From Maylandia zebra (lineage: Eukaryota; Chordata; Actinopteri; Cichliformes; Cichlidae): a stretch of DNA of 64,000 bases. Positions 32,501 through 43,752 of this stretch are shown in pieces. Position 1 is the stretch's first letter. Every line of letters starts with the position of its first letter. The position numbers and the translations under genes are program-made. The stretch lies in assembly GCF_041146795.1 (NCBI RefSeq), contig NC_135169.1:9394764-9458763 (forward strand), read 5' to 3'. The notes below the pieces were generated by a model. The model was not told where the DNA came from. It was given only the letters and a program-made list of their open reading frames with translations, and did no database searches.

Positions 32501-35500
32501 TTTTGGGGGATGTTGCTAACTCCGGGTCCGATAACAGGCACCACACCCGCAGTAGATGTGCTCGGTGTGAGGTCTCGCAGCAAGCTATCAAATACGGTGC
32601 ATTTCTCGGCTTTAAAAAAAACAAAAAAAACAAACGCTATGCGTCGCCAGGTGTTTCATCGGATTTGAGGTGTTACCTCCTTTGACAGTGTCACAGTATC
32701 AGCTTAAAGCACTTGTTGCTGCTGAGTTTGCATCTTTTGCTGTGAAGTACAGCCAGACTTTTGACCGCTTCGCCTTGGGCATTTTTAATCTGTAGCTCTG
32801 CTCTAAAAGAACGTACGTACCTGGCCCCGCCTACTATCCTCGGAAACGTAAAATGATTGGCTAGAATCTAAAGTGTATGACATCTCAGGAAAAAAAAAGC
32901 ACCGAAATAAAGCACCGAAATGTGCGCTGCTTTTCGCTCTGGTTACTACCGTTTATGTCAGAACCGGTATCCGGTGCCATCATGGCACTCATCCCTACTC
33001 AACCCATCCCTACTCATGGGTAGTGTAGGGAGGGAGAATGAGTGGCACTGCTCTTTCCATTATGTGTGTGTGAGCGCGAGGGAGGGGGAAAAAAGAGAGT
33101 GAAAAGTACAAGGTGCCACCCATGAAAAAGCGGAAGAGGGAAGCTTGTAAATACACTGCAGTCATTGAGTCTGTCCATCATAGTCTGGTATGGTGTCTCC
33201 CTCCTAAACAGTTGACCTGTCACACTGCTTCACATTGCTAGATATAATTGTACATTATATGTACATTATATGAGGGAACTGGGTATCAGTTCCCTCATCT
33301 GCAAATGGTTACTGGACTTCCTGACCAACCGCCCCCAACATGTCCGGCTGGATAACCGCTGCTCATCTACCATCACAATGAACACCGGTGTACCACAAGG
33401 CTGTGTGATGAGCCCTTTCCTCTACTCCCTCTTCACCCACGACTGCAGACCTGCTGATGGTTCCAACACCATCATTAAGTTTGCAGATGACACCACGGTG
33501 ATTGGCCTCATCAGTGACAACGATGAGGCCGCCTACAGGGAGGAGGTGGATCGTCTGGCTGAGTGGTGCGACAGAAACAACCTGCTGCTTAACACCGAGA
33601 AGACCAAGGAGCTCATCGTGGACTACAGGAGGAATGCTGACCCACATCCACCCATCCACATTAAGGGGACGGCTGTGGAGCGTGTGAGCAGCTTCAAGTT
33701 CCTGGGAGTCCACATCTCCGAGGATCTCACCTGGACGACCAACTGCTCCAAGCTGGTCAAGAAGGCTCACCAGCGCCTCTTCTTCTTGAGGACTCTGAGG
33801 AAGAACCACCTGTCCTCAGACATCCTGGTGAACTTCTATCGCTGCACCATCGAGAGCATCCTGACCAACTGTATAACAGTCTGGTACGGGAACTGCTCTG
33901 CCTCGGACCGGAAGGCGTTGCAGAGGGTCGTGAAAACTGCCCAGCGCATCGCCGGAGCACCACTTCCTGCCATAAAAGACATCTACAGGAAGCGGTGTCT
34001 GAAAAGGGCTGGGAAAATCATCAAAGACCCCAGTCACCCATCACATGGACTCTTCACCCTCCTGCCCTCTGGGAGGCGCCACAGGAGCCTCCGGACTAAG
34101 ACCACCAGGTACCGGAACAGCTTCTTCCCCACAGCTGTCAGACTCCTGAACTCTGCCTCCTGACATCTGACCCACGTTAAACTCATGGACTGAACATACA
34201 CACACCCACAATGGACAACTGTACCCTCAAACACAATAATAACATGGACTGAACCACCACTCACAACCACTAGCACTTTATATAGCCTCTGTAGAAACTA
34301 TCTACACCCTCACTTATCTTAACTGCACTACTGTATAGCTCTGTGTAAATAATCATTCTGTACATTCGATAATCTTTAACCCTACAACTGTTTACAACTT
34401 GCATAGTTCCCATTTCTGTATAGCTGTATATCTCAGATTCTGTAAAGTTATTTATTTCATATTCTGTATAGTTTTTCATATTTATATCCTGTTCATATCC
34501 TGTACATAGCTTGTACTCACTACAGCCTGTACATACTTATAGTTATAGAATATTCACAACATACTTCATACCGTGTACATTATAACATAATAGACCCATT
34601 TCTGTAATATACTTGCATATCTATATTATTGCTAATATATATTGTAATATATCTATATCACTAAAGCACTTCTGGATGGATGCAAACTGCATTTCGTTGC
34701 CCTGTACCTGTGCATGTGCAATGACAATAAAGTTGAATTCTATTCTATTCTATTCTACATTATACACTCTGTGGTATTCATTTCCGTAATCCTGTTTTTT
34801 ATGTATATAGAATTATTATTTTGTTGGTGCCGTTTACATGTTGTTGTGTTTTACACTGTGGTGCTTCAGAGACACCATCGACCGGAACCAAATTCCTTGT
34901 ATGTGTTTGCACACACACCGATAAACGTGACTCTGAAAGAAACCACTGCAGCCAGTGCAGAGCTATTAAAACTCGACTGTACGCTGCGTTCACTGCCTCC
35001 AAAACAGAAAAGTTGGGACAGCCTTTCAACTTTCCAACAGTAGATTTTGACTATACCGCTCTACCACGATAGAGCATGTTGATGGTGTCATCTAGCTGCA
35101 CCTGTTTTGATTGAAAGCATTGCAGCGGCTGCAAGCAATATCATCTGCAAATTATGTTCACGTTTCGGAACATGAGGAAAGCCAAAAACTGCGCTTCCTG
35201 CACTTCTGTACCATTAATTCATTAATGTTGAATTCTCTCACAGCTGCTCTATTCCCATGTTGTTACAGTATATTAATGACTAACCTCGTATTGTGGATGG
35301 ATTATCTCAGTTGTTCTCCTGACTGAAGTTTGGTCCGTTTACAGCATCCTGCCATGCGATTGCATTTGTCTCTAACCATCGAGAGCCCTCATTCTAACTG
35401 TTATTGAGTGGAAAAAGGTTAGCGTTCATCCTCCAGCTTCACTGTGTTATGCTAACATAGCTGTGTCGCTAGCGATCAAAAGCACATCATTATATAGTCA

Positions 35501-38500
35501 AGTCAAAATGTATTTCTACAGCACATTTAAACGACTAGTGTACATCAAAGTGCTTCACAATAAAACCGCAATGCGGCCAGAACAAGAAACAAATAGTACA
35601 ATGATACTTAAAATTGCATTTAGTTGGTGTAGTGCAGACCGAATGAAATTCAAAGCTAATTTAAACAAGTGTGGTTTCAAGCGTGATTTGAAGGATTGAA
35701 TTGATTCCGATGTATGGATTTTGACTGGGAGATTATTCCAGAGTCCAGGAGCAGCAATGGCAAAAGCACGGTCACCTCTGGTTGTTAAACGAGACCTTGG
35801 TTGCATTAGGAGCAGTTGGCTGGAGGATCTCAGTGCTCGCCTTGGGTTGTACAGATCAAGCGGATCAGTTAGGTAGCTAGGGGCCACGTTAGTTAGAATT
35901 TTACAAGTGAGCAGAAGGATTCTGAAACCAATGCGATATTTGACGGGAAGCCAGTGTAAGTTAGCGAGGACAGGGGTGATGTGCTCATGCCTTCTAGTGC
36001 CAGTTAAAGGCCACACGCTTGATCTGGTATTGTCATCCAGTCTGGACGTGTGCATTACGGATGTACGGATCACCAGCTTCTCCGCGGCCGTTACTAACTC
36101 TACTTTTTATGATATCTACTGTAATACAGCTATATCGGTTGATGAACTTGCTAACTCCTTTATTTCAACATGCTCCTCGATTTCAGACATTGTGGCTCCA
36201 TTAAGGACTTAACGCTGAAGGCCAATTACCAACCATGGCTGAATGAATCCACTCGCGCTCTCTGGCAGGAATGTCGCCGAGCTGAGAGGAGATGTAAAAA
36301 AGACAAACTCCAGGTGTCCCTGGACATCCTGCATAACTGCCGATCAAAATATCAGAAGACTGTCCAAACTGCAAAAGCTTCATTTCTGTCAGAAATTATT
36401 ACTAATATTTCAAATCTTCTAATCCCTGCTCTGCTGCTCAGAGGGATGCTCCCCAGCTCTCTGTGAAAGGTTCTGAAATTACTTTATAGATAAGATCTCA
36501 GCACTAAGGGCGCCATATCTGCTGGCAGTCTGAATGCTCTATGGCTTTTCAACAGTTTGAGCCCGTATCCTTTTCAACTTTAAAAGAAATAATTGATCGT
36601 TTGAGAAGCTGCAGTACGCTGCATGACATTCTTCCTTCCCGCATTATTAAGGAAGCTCTGATTACTATTGGACCCTGTATCTTACTTTTGATGAACTCTT
36701 CCTTGTCTTCAAACACGCAGTTGTGCAACCAGTTATGAAGAAAAGCCACTCTGACCCCAACGCTCTTTCACATTACAGGCCGATTTCTAAACTTCCCTTC
36801 ATGTCGAAAATGTTAGACATGAAGGGAAGTTTTATCTACCGGCTAGCCCAACTTCAGTAACCCTGCAAACGTCACTGCTGTTTAGTTTTCTGTCTTCATT
36901 TATGTTGAAGTGACAGCAGAGCTGTGTGCACGTCTTGCAGACGTGTTTCTTCACTGTGACCTCTGACCTCTGACAGGAGCTCAGAGAAACACTGTCACTG
37001 CTGTGAACACTGATTCACTGTGTGAATAAAGCTGAGGTGACTGGTTCCACCCAGAGCTCTACCACCCCTCCGTCCTTCCTACAGACCTTCCACAGGAACT
37101 CCATCAGCTCTGTCCAAACACACCTTGTTCCCCTTCAGAATAATCTAGAACCTTCTATAACACTGGTACCCCCTCAAGGACCAGCTGAAGATCATTTTAA
37201 CAAGAACGTCTCCTGAGCTCCCTCCTGAAAAAACGCGACCTCACTGTGATCTAACAGCCTGATTCTGGATGTTTTGTCTCCACCCCCTATGGTCATGTGA
37301 CCAGTAGAGTGACTACAACCTCCATCTGAGTCAGTGACATGTTGTACTGTCCCTTTAAGAGTCCTCAGGAGCACACTAACATATCTGCCCGTGTGTGTGT
37401 GAGAGAGTGAGTGTGTCTTAATCTGGATTAAGCAGACGAGTTTGATTGGATGGTACTCTGAACACACACACACATTAAAGAATGACCTTCATACAGGACA
37501 TGGCTGTCAGAGGGCGAGCAAGCATCACTCTCACTCAGAGAGAGAGAGGCTGCCAACATCACTGCTTCAGTATTGGTCGTCATGAGAGCGATCAGAGCTG
37601 ATCAGGGTTATTGATCAGCTGTGATCAGTTATCAGCCTTCATTGTAACAGAATCAGACAGACGTTCCTCCTGATGTTTGATCACATCGACTATCAGTAAC
37701 TGAAGTCTGTGACTGTATTGATCTCTGAGTCCACCTGTGACACAGCGAGCTGATTGGACCGTGGAACAGATCACCTGAGGATGGAGCTCTGAGCTCACAG
37801 ACACACCTGGAAACAGCTGGAAACAGCTGTTCCTGACCTCAAACACACCTCTTCAGGTGCAGCTGACTCAGTCTGAGACAAACCAGATTTAAGCCGAGGT
37901 GCAGACCAACAGAGCTTTCATCCAATCAGAAACAGCCTGGGACGATCACCTGGATGCATCCAGGTAAGCAGACGCTCAGGCAGTGTAAGCATGTACAATG
38001 AGATTCACAGCACCTCCTCCCCACGTGTGGAGAGACAAAGGAGGCGAGGTGCAGAGTTCTGTGGTGCTATAAACATATGAACGGTCTCATCTTAAACAAT
38101 GTCAGAAACTAAAGCTCTCTGTGTGTGATCTCTGCTGTGAGTGAGCCCAGGAGCAGACAACAGGACGACTCTAACAACCCACCTGTGACAGGCAGGTACA
38201 CCTGGACAGGTGGGAGCACCCTGCTGACATCAGGAGCTCAGGTGTGTTAGTGCTGTCCTCAGCAGGTGTTCACAGGTAAGCCCTCTGCTAACAAAGCTCC
38301 AATACTCATTGATTATAATCAATACATCAGTTCAGAGCTAAAACATCCTGTCTGCCCCGAGGGTCCCGCCCCACAGTTTGGAAAGCACAGCTTTAGTTAT
38401 CGATTAACCGGCTGCCCTCTGCTCAATCAATGATCAGCGTGTGGCTGATAAACGGACCGTTAGCACGATCGATCCGCGTGATCGATCAGTAATCAATAAT

Positions 38501-38682
38501 CAGCTGTGCGCGTTCACAGATACCGTGAACACACAAACCGATTCGCGGAGACGCGCACGGATACCGTGGTACTGACCCCAGCTGGCGGCGGTCCGGCCCA
38601 GCAGCTCGTGCGTCCTCGGGTTCCAGAAGAAATCCCGCCACTCACTCGAGCCCTTCCGGTCGTCCTCCTTAGAGCCGGACAT
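26591..38682 (-). CDS. atp1b2: Na,K-ATPase beta-2 subunit, 8 coding exons
   Basis: Exons in transcript order: 38577-38682, 28045-28173, 27842-27946, 27666-27745, 27457-27582, 27215-27274, 26854-26949, 26591-26755. All introns have GT-AG ends and phases match, giving 867 bp (288 residues, close to about 290 for mammalian beta-2). The beta subunit stabilises and traffics the sodium pump alpha subunit at the plasma membrane. Seen: short cytoplasmic N-terminus with [12 protein letters not shown] (20-31); one membrane span about 37-60; ectodomain with six cysteines (127, 149, 159, 175, 199, 259) in the family's three disulfide pairs; the YYPYYGK motif at 225-231; N-glycosylation sequons at 116, 152, 218, 236 and 248. 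[22 protein letters not shown] and [13 protein letters not shown] favour beta-2 over beta-1 or beta-3. Which teleost duplicate it is was not determined. Confidence 0.94.
28562..30114. mobile_element. hAT-like element in atp1b2 intron 1
   Basis: The ends CAGGGCTCTAGA (28562) and the inverted TCTAGAGCTCTG (to 30114) match. Flanking octamers CTAGAGTG-like and ATATAGTG agree at 6 of 8 positions, so the insertion is old. Subterminal GTGCGACCAA words recur inverted (GGTGCAACC) near the right end. A second element (about 28823-29639) is nested inside. Confidence 0.65.
28823..29639. mobile_element. nested hAT-like element, same family as 49223-50110
   Basis: It ends in ACCCAGCCCTA at 29639, the complement of TAGGGCTGGG. 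Flanks GTGAGTAG (28815-28822) and GTGAGCAG (29640-29647) agree at 7 of 8. The interior shares stretches with 49223-50110 in opposite orientation (GTTTTGTCTCTCCAACCAAA, TTCAGTATTGAACAGCAGAA in one or other strand). Confidence 0.6.
30640..31855 (+). pseudogene. Maui/L2-like LINE RT fragment split by a hAT element
   Basis: After removing the hAT insertion (30765-31760 plus one copy of its target duplication), the flanks join to LINE sequence. This includes the RT motif [20 protein letters not shown] at about 31790-31850, a block of the L2-clade reverse transcriptase. Only about 200 bp remain. Confidence 0.7.
30765..31760. mobile_element. hAT MITE, 996 bp
   Basis: The ends TAGGGCTGGGCGATAT and the inverted ATATCGCCCAGCCCTA match over 16 bp. 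Perfect 8-bp duplications GTGACTTG lie at 30757-30764 and 31761-31768. The interior is non-coding, with ATCGATAT words near both ends. Confidence 0.92.
31856..32004. repeat. Charlie-like hAT MITE end
   Basis: It starts with the CAGGGGTCTCAAACTTGTGG type of terminus near 31853; the other end is not recognised. From about 31960 the sequence resembles 42415-42470. Confidence 0.4.
32013..33012. mobile_element. hAT MITE, 1000 bp
   Basis: Begins TAGGGATGGGTATCG and ends ACCCATCCCTA. Perfect 8-bp duplications CTCATGGG lie at 32005-32012 and 33013-33020. The right end carries a doubled terminus (CATCCCTACTCAACCCATCC), as if a terminal unit had been repeated. It is inserted in sequence related to 42420-42560. 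Confidence 0.9.
33270..34163 (+). CDS. LINE reverse transcriptase, C-terminal 297 codons
   Basis: The frame contains the RT block [20 protein letters not shown], the catalytic [10 protein letters not shown] (A-D-D), then [20 protein letters not shown] and a conserved C-terminal region ending [16 protein letters not shown]. It would copy the LINE RNA at the target site. The N-terminal endonuclease and early RT motifs are missing through 5' truncation, so the first methionine is probably not a true start. No stops or frameshifts occur, suggesting a fairly young insertion. It is not a host gene. Confidence 0.8.
   Translation: MRELGISSLICKWLLDFLTNRPQHVRLDNRCSSTITMNTGVPQGCVMSPFLYSLFTHDCRPADGSNTIIKFADDTTVIGLISDNDEAAYREEVDRLAEWCDRNNLLLNTEKTKELIVDYRRNADPHPPIHIKGTAVERVSSFKFLGVHISEDLTWTTNCSKLVKKAHQRLFFLRTLRKNHLSSDILVNFYRCTIESILTNCITVWYGNCSASDRKALQRVVKTAQRIAGAPLPAIKDIYRKRCLKRAGKIIKDPSHPSHGLFTLLPSGRRHRSLRTKTTRYRNSFFPTAVRLLNSAS
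33270..34755 (+). mobile_element. 5'-truncated L2/CR1-type LINE
   Basis: It begins in mid-RT, has an intact C-terminal frame to 34163, an approximately 570-bp 3' UTR, and ends in AATAAAGTTGAATTCT followed by several ATTCT units (34730-34755). It lies in atp1b2 intron 1, antisense to the gene. Confidence 0.78.
35495..36010 (-). pseudogene. Maui-like LINE 3' segment, minus strand
   Basis: The minus frame includes [20 protein letters not shown], then [19 protein letters not shown] and [19 protein letters not shown], a C-terminal block of Maui/L2-like RTs in fish. The 3' end lies near 35495 (complement of TTTGACTTGACTATATAA-like). It joins head-to-head at about 36010 with a plus-strand upstream segment of a similar LINE. 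Confidence 0.72.
36011..36832 (+). pseudogene. Maui-like LINE upstream segment, inverted
   Basis: The plus strand encodes, with stops, the endonuclease-RT linker ([37 protein letters not shown]) and the RT entry block ([31 protein letters not shown]). It is inverted relative to the 3' segment at 35495-36010, an arrangement explained by twin priming. It ends in a fold-back at 36789-36832. Confidence 0.68.
36789..36832. repeat. perfect 17-bp inverted repeat
   Basis: AAACTTCCCTTCATGTC (36789-36805) is exactly complementary to 36816-36832, with a 10-nt loop. The left arm is normal LINE coding sequence; the right arm is a snap-back copy. Confidence 0.88.
36833..38479. other. atp1b2 intron 1, no clear element
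   Basis: Intronic, mostly unique-looking sequence with AC/GT-rich spots (37389-37410, 37460-37475). No frame or RNA gene was recognised. Confidence 0.5.
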
Positions 38683-38940
38683 GATGGAGCTGACGGAGGT
38701 GATGGAGGTGATGAAAGACGAGGTGATGATGGAGGCTCTCCAAGTCCCTGATGACGAGGATGCGGCTGACGGAGCGCGCGGACACTCGCTCTCCGGGATA
38801 AACCCCTCCCCTTCAGCGCCCGCTGACGTCACCGCCCGGCTCGCCAATCGCGGCGCAAGGAGACCCCGCCCTCTGCGGGATTGACAGACCGTGACATCAT
38901 AGACCAGACCGCGAGGGGGAACGTGACCGTGACGTCACTC
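38480..38940 (-). promoter_or_regulatory. GC-rich, CpG-rich promoter region of atp1b2
   Basis: This stretch is clearly richer in CpG than its surroundings (many CG dinucleotides at 38510-38620 and 38750-38930) and covers exon 1 and the upstream sequence. A TGACGTCA-type element (TGACGTCAC) occurs at about 38824 and again near 38930. The start site was not located. Confidence 0.6.
38577..38682 (-). CDS. atp1b2: atp1b2 exon 1 (35 codons plus one base)
   Basis: The ATG at 38682-38680 opens [20 protein letters not shown], and the exon ends in ...TAASWG with a GTCAGT donor at 38576. Phase 1 fits the exon 28045-28173, which begins inside the membrane span ([17 protein letters not shown]). A competing short ATG frame at 28345 just upstream of exon 2 would lack the conserved cytoplasmic motif and was not chosen. 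Confidence 0.92.
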
Positions 38941-41500
38941 ACGTGTACCATAACCAGCAGCTGATCGACTGAGAAGACGTCATCACGCACGGCCAGTTTA
39001 TTAGAAACACCCGAGAACTGTAATCAGAATATTTAGTAATCCCCGAGGAAATGACAGTAACAGTACAAGTACCACAGGTTAGTATATAATTATACTGACA
39101 CACTACACACACTGTGTACAAATACTACAGGTTCATACATACATGTGTTAGTTATGATGATGCTGACTACATATTTGTTTGTACTTGTAAATCACAGAGC
39201 AGCTGATGTCATCAGCAATAACAAACCCAGATTCATCCAAACTGAAATTGTAGTTTTTCTTCTAAACACTACGACTTTACTGAAGTGTGATGTATTTAAT
39301 GTAGTTCCACTGCGACACTGGCTTTACTCAGTTTGTAGATGTTTGCCGTAGATTGTATTCAGTGTTCAGCTTACAGTCAAAAATGATTAAGTCTCTGACA
39401 AAAAGTGTTTTTAAAATGTTGTCTTATTTCTTTAAAGTATCTGAGTAACAGTTCGTACAGTGTGATCCAGTGCAGTACGCCAGCTATGGGACCAAAGAGC
39501 AACTGTGATGTATTTGAAGCAAAGACAAAATAACATTTACAAACGTAAAAACAAATCTTAAACATAAATCAGCCAAACTGCAGTGGTGTTTTAGCACCTG
39601 CAGCAGCACTGTGGACTGACTGGAAGCGATGGAGAGACGGGTGTTGAAGGCCCAACCAGAGAGAAGTGCAGCAGTCCAGTCTAGACGTAGGATGTAGCTG
39701 CAGGATGAAAGCTTTATCTTTAAAGCAAACATGTTATCACCATATGACTGGATCAGATAAACAGCTGGATCTCCCAGTGACTGCAGAGCCTCCACCAGTA
39801 TCACTGTAGTCTGTCCAGTTTCAAATCTCACGGCCACCTGAGTGCTGTATCCCATCATGCACTCTGCTCAGTAAACATGACAGAGCTGAAACAGAGTATG
39901 TCTAAGTGTTTATGAAACATCATGCTGGTTAGAGCAGGCGGATCGATCCACATATCCATAGCATTGATACCACGCTGGTGTGGGATCAATGCTACTGCAA
40001 TACTGTGTTTCTATCCTCTACGTTCAGCACGAAGACCAGTGAAATGTGTTAAACGTGTCTTTGCAGCCTGCAGCGCATTTAAACAACAGAAGCTGAACCA
40101 AAGTCTTTCAGAGACAGGAACATCTCCCAGAAAAACTTTCAAAATAAAAGCTGAAGGGTGCGTTTTGTTGTGGTAACTACTGTGGAAAGGTGAAGTCCCA
40201 GTTGTTGAGCGATCATTAAAATGTGTTCAGAACTGGTAAAATGATGATGATGTCACGACTCACCGCCTGCCCTACATAAGTTAGAAGTATCAGCATTGGT
40301 ATCAGTGATCGATAGCTAAGCTTGCAGTGGTGCACTAGCTTGAAACAGTGTGACAGCTGAGAGGATGATGCAAGTCCAGACAGACCGAGTCGGTTTAACC
40401 ACGGCGGCTGTCGACCGCTCAGCCAATCACAAACCAGAAACATGATTGGCTGGATCCTCTCTGGGAGTAGCTCAGGTGTGTTTGAACCTGCAGATCGACT
40501 TCACAGTAGAGCAGACAGGTCCTCGTGTTCTGCTTTATTAACACGGTTTATTTATGATGTGTTTATGCTGCAGTGACTTAAGCCCAACTTTCTTCTATCA
40601 CAGCCGTGCTGAGGTCCAAACTCAGACCTCGTCTCTGTGGAAACTTGGTCTTATCATGATTATTCTGCATGTTTCTTAATGCCACACCATCATCATCATA
40701 ATGAATAACACAATTCTGTTTCCTGTGCATAAATAAAAGCCTCTGTGTCTCCATGTGCTCCGCACGCCATCCTAACCTGTGCAGGTGGGACCTTTAACTC
40801 TTAACAGTTACAGCTCCTGAAGAACACGAGTCTGAACCGTCACAGAGCGGGGACGCGTTTATTGAAACAGATATAATGAAATAAAAGGACCGAGCGTGAC
40901 AGGGCTCCATCACAGGACAGTTACAGACACTTTTATTACACATTAAACACACACAGAGCCTCCTGCTGCCATCCAGTGTCTGAGCTGGTGCTCCTCCTGC
41001 AGGACACAGCTGTGGATCGATCACCTGTGGATCAGCGACTCTACAGGACATCAGAAATGTGACATGTGGAGGAAAAAGCAGCAGCTTGCAGTCTGGACTG
41101 GAACATGTTCTTATCCTCTAACAGGGACCAGAAACAGGGAGAAGTCTGCCATCTAGTGGTGATAAAGTGGAGCTGCAGGGACATCAAGACGTTGAGAGGA
41201 CAGCAGGAACACTGAGGGGTGGATGAAGACAGATTAAAGGGAGACGAGCAGGAGACACAGAAACATCATAGATGATCTCTGCACATCATCCTGGAAGCAT
41301 TCAGTGTTCCTCGTGTTGTCACGTTACAGCTTTATTCCATGACATTCATTTTCACCTCTGCACAGTCAGCTGACTGTCCATGTTAAAGTATAAGATGGAC
41401 ACAAGTACTCACAGCCCCGACACTCATGTTTGTTTAGCTGTGCACACTGATCGTCTGTCAGTAATGTCTGCAATCTGGGCAATCTTCTGCGCCTCTCATC
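38941..41500. other. intergenic, nothing recognised
   Basis: Upstream of atp1b2. A 124-codon minus frame at 39484-39858 has no recognisable domain or splice context. A short hairpin is at 39959-39994. On the minus strand, AATAAA-type signals lie near 40858 and 40933, so the 3' end of an unidentified transcript is possible. Confidence 0.4.
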
Positions 41501-41940
41501 TAGTACCTACTCGGCTGAGCTCAACCTAGTTTCTAGGGTTTTCCATCAGGGAGTAGTACCTGGTACCAGGTACTTTTTTAGCAAATGCTGGCCTGGCTTT
41601 CCAACCGAGCAGAGTCAGTCTAAAAATGTGACATCAAAAGCCCCCGATTGGCCAGCCAGCGGTGTCATTAGATGAATCACGAGTTAGATGAAACCTGGCA
41701 TTTCTGAAACTCGGCAACAAGGGTTACCTACAAACTGACATCATGGTGCTCGAGTCTGACAAACACCCACAGACCAAGCAGCGGGTATACCATCGCCTCA
41801 ATGTCATCCATTGTGTTTGTGGCACATAGACACATGGGATGTTGGTTGTGTTCCCATGACAACCCCACACATATTGAGGTGAAACTCAAATGTAATAGAG
41901 CACGACACAAACAGAGGCGGGCTCAGGCGAGTAGGTGCTA
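41501..41940. mobile_element. MITE, 440 bp, about 21-bp inverted ends
   Basis: TAGTACCTACTCGGCTGAGC (41501) pairs with the complement of the last 20 bp (to 41940), about 17 of 20 matching. Target duplication is unclear. No frame is present. Confidence 0.7.
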
Positions 41941-42077
41941 AAGGAAACCAGCTACGACAGCCTGCCTGGAGTTTGCCCAAAGGCCTGTGAAGGACTCTCT
42001 GAAGGAAAAGACGAATGAGACATAACCTGGTCCAAAAGTGTGCTGGACATCGAGCTTGGGCGAAGGTTCATCTTCTG

Positions 42078-43532
42078 CAGTGTTGGGGAGTAACGGCATA
42101 CATGTACCGCCGTTACGTATTTACAATACCGAATATGAGTAACTGTATTCCGTTACAGGTACCGTTTAAAAAGGTGGTATTTAGAATACAGTTACTTTGT
42201 TGAAATAAATGGATTACACTGCGGTACTTTCCTGTTTCATTTTGTCGCGGGTCAGGACTGTTTGGGTTTTGTTTGACAGCTACGTTCTTTTGTTCCAGGC
42301 GGCAGCGTTACGGTTGCCATGGTTACAGGGCGACGCTCTCTCTCTCTCTGCGACTGTGTGTTTCCTGGGTGAGAGAGCGCCTTTTCGTTGTTGTTGTTGT
42401 TGTGCTAAGCTAACAGGCAGAATGCTACAAGCATAGCTCTAAAGAATGTAGCATCATGGGCAGTGTAGTCCGTGTTGCAGGGAGAATGGACTGCCATACA
42501 CGTTATGTGTCTGTGAGCGAGGAGGGAGAAAAAGGAAAGGTACGAGCTGTCATCGAGCAAAAACGGGAGCTGGAAGCATGTAAATATAATAATAACCACT
42601 GCAGCCAAGAAGAGTGCCTGACGAGCCCAGTTGTAAGTAAGCTATTAAGACTCGACTGTACACCGTGTTCGTGTTTTCCTCCGAAAACAATAAGTTCCGT
42701 TGGAGCAGCCTTTCAACGCCTCTCTCTGTCTCTCGCAAGAAAAGTTGACCCACACAACAAAGTAAAGCTATTTTTTTGGCTACGAGCCGACAGATATGTG
42801 TGATATGACCAAAATCTCATATCCCGATATAAGAATTCTATCGTCCGATAAGGATATAAATCACAAAAATGTAACATTTTCTGTAAATTCTGTGAATCTC
42901 GGGCAGCTCGACTTGCGTGAAGTGTTTCCAGCTGCGCGTCCTTTACCCGGAGTCGAGTGTTTTAACGATGCGTGAAATGATGCATTTTTAGACATAAGTT
43001 GTAACGACTGCCGTTTTCTTTGTGAGTATTTATTACACGGCGTGCTGCGGGGAGAAGCCTGTTCTAACGTCTGAGTCTAAGCTTTATTTTTTAGCACCTA
43101 GCGGCTCTTTTTTACTTCTCATCCGTAAATAGTCGCGGACCTTCAGTAATAGTAATAAATCACACAGCAATAGTACATTCACATAGTTGTAAAAAGCATG
43201 ATAATATATTAAGTAATCCAAAGTATTCAGAATACGTTACTCTCATTGAGCTACGTAATGGAATATGTTACAAAATACATTTTGGGGCATGTAATCTGTA
43301 ATCTGTAATGGAATACGTTTTAAAAGTAACCTTCCCAACACCAAGGTCATTATCGTTAACGAAAACTAGAAGTGAAAAAACATTTTCGTTAGCGGAAATA
43401 AAAATAAAAAGGAAAATAACTACAACTGTAATGAGTGTTCACAAAACTAAAATTAACTGACTTTATAGCAAAAGTGTGTTTAGTTTTCATTGATGTGTGC
43501 GTGCAAAACTATTAAAACCCTGCCCAACACTG
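42078..43532. mobile_element. hAT element, 1455 bp, non-autonomous
   Basis: CAGTGTTGGG at 42078 and CCCAACACTG to 43532 are inverted. Perfect 8-bp duplications ATCTTCTG lie at 42070-42077 and 43533-43540. Near the right end there is an earlier internal terminus (CTTCCCAACACC at 43331-43342), followed by another repeat (TTATCGTTAACGAAAACTA and ATTTTCGTTAGCGGAAATAA). This shows that a second element sits inside. No transposase frame is present. Confidence 0.88.
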
Positions 43533-43670
43533 ATCTTCTGTAACTGCGGACAAAAAGTGCTTGAACAACATATTTTAACAAAGGCTGAGAATACCTGTGC
43601 ATGTGTTATATTTTTCTCTTAAATGTTTTAATAAACATTTAAGAATTTTGATTTGGAGTACTGTGTGTAG

Positions 43671-43752
43671 TCAAAGGAGCTTGCAAAGAAAAGCGTCTGG
43701 ACTTCTTTAAGTTACTTGAAGACGTTTCACCTCTCATCCGAGAAGCTTCTTC
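43671..43752 (-). mobile_element. 82-bp hammerhead-like insertion with 14-bp target duplication
   Basis: AGTACTGTGTGTAG occurs at 43657-43670 and again at 43753-43766, cleanly bracketing 82 bp. On the minus strand the insert reads AGCUUCU (stem I), CGGAUGA, GAGGU, GAAAC, a CUUC/GAAG stem, GUCC and AGACGCU (stem I', 6 of 7 pairs). That is a hammerhead-like order with the canonical CUGAUGA altered to CGGAUGA. The relative at 5511-5560 shares GGATGA, GAAACG and GTCCAGA. Penelope-like elements are known hammerhead carriers; origin here is inferred. Confidence 0.6.

Larger units (their letters stand above)
33013..35090. repeat. remnants of a 42078-type hAT element around a LINE
   Basis: 33020-33165 resembles 42450-42590, and 34940-35040 resembles 42595-42720 (shared ACCACTGCAGCCA, GCTATTAA.ACTCGACTGTAC, CAGCCTTTCAAC). 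They appear to be pieces of one old element interrupted by the LINE at 33270-34755. Confidence 0.5.

Noticed and set aside
36789-36832. Hairpin as a microRNA precursor
   Set aside because: One arm is ordinary LINE coding sequence, the loop is short and the arms are perfect; a snap-back copy explains it.
39484-39858. 124-codon minus-strand frame
   Set aside because: No recognisable domain, no splice context and composition like its surroundings; not supported as a gene.
39959-39994. Imperfect hairpin TAGCATTGAT...ATCAATGCTA
   Set aside because: Short arms with a mismatch and no supporting context; not enough to call an element or RNA.
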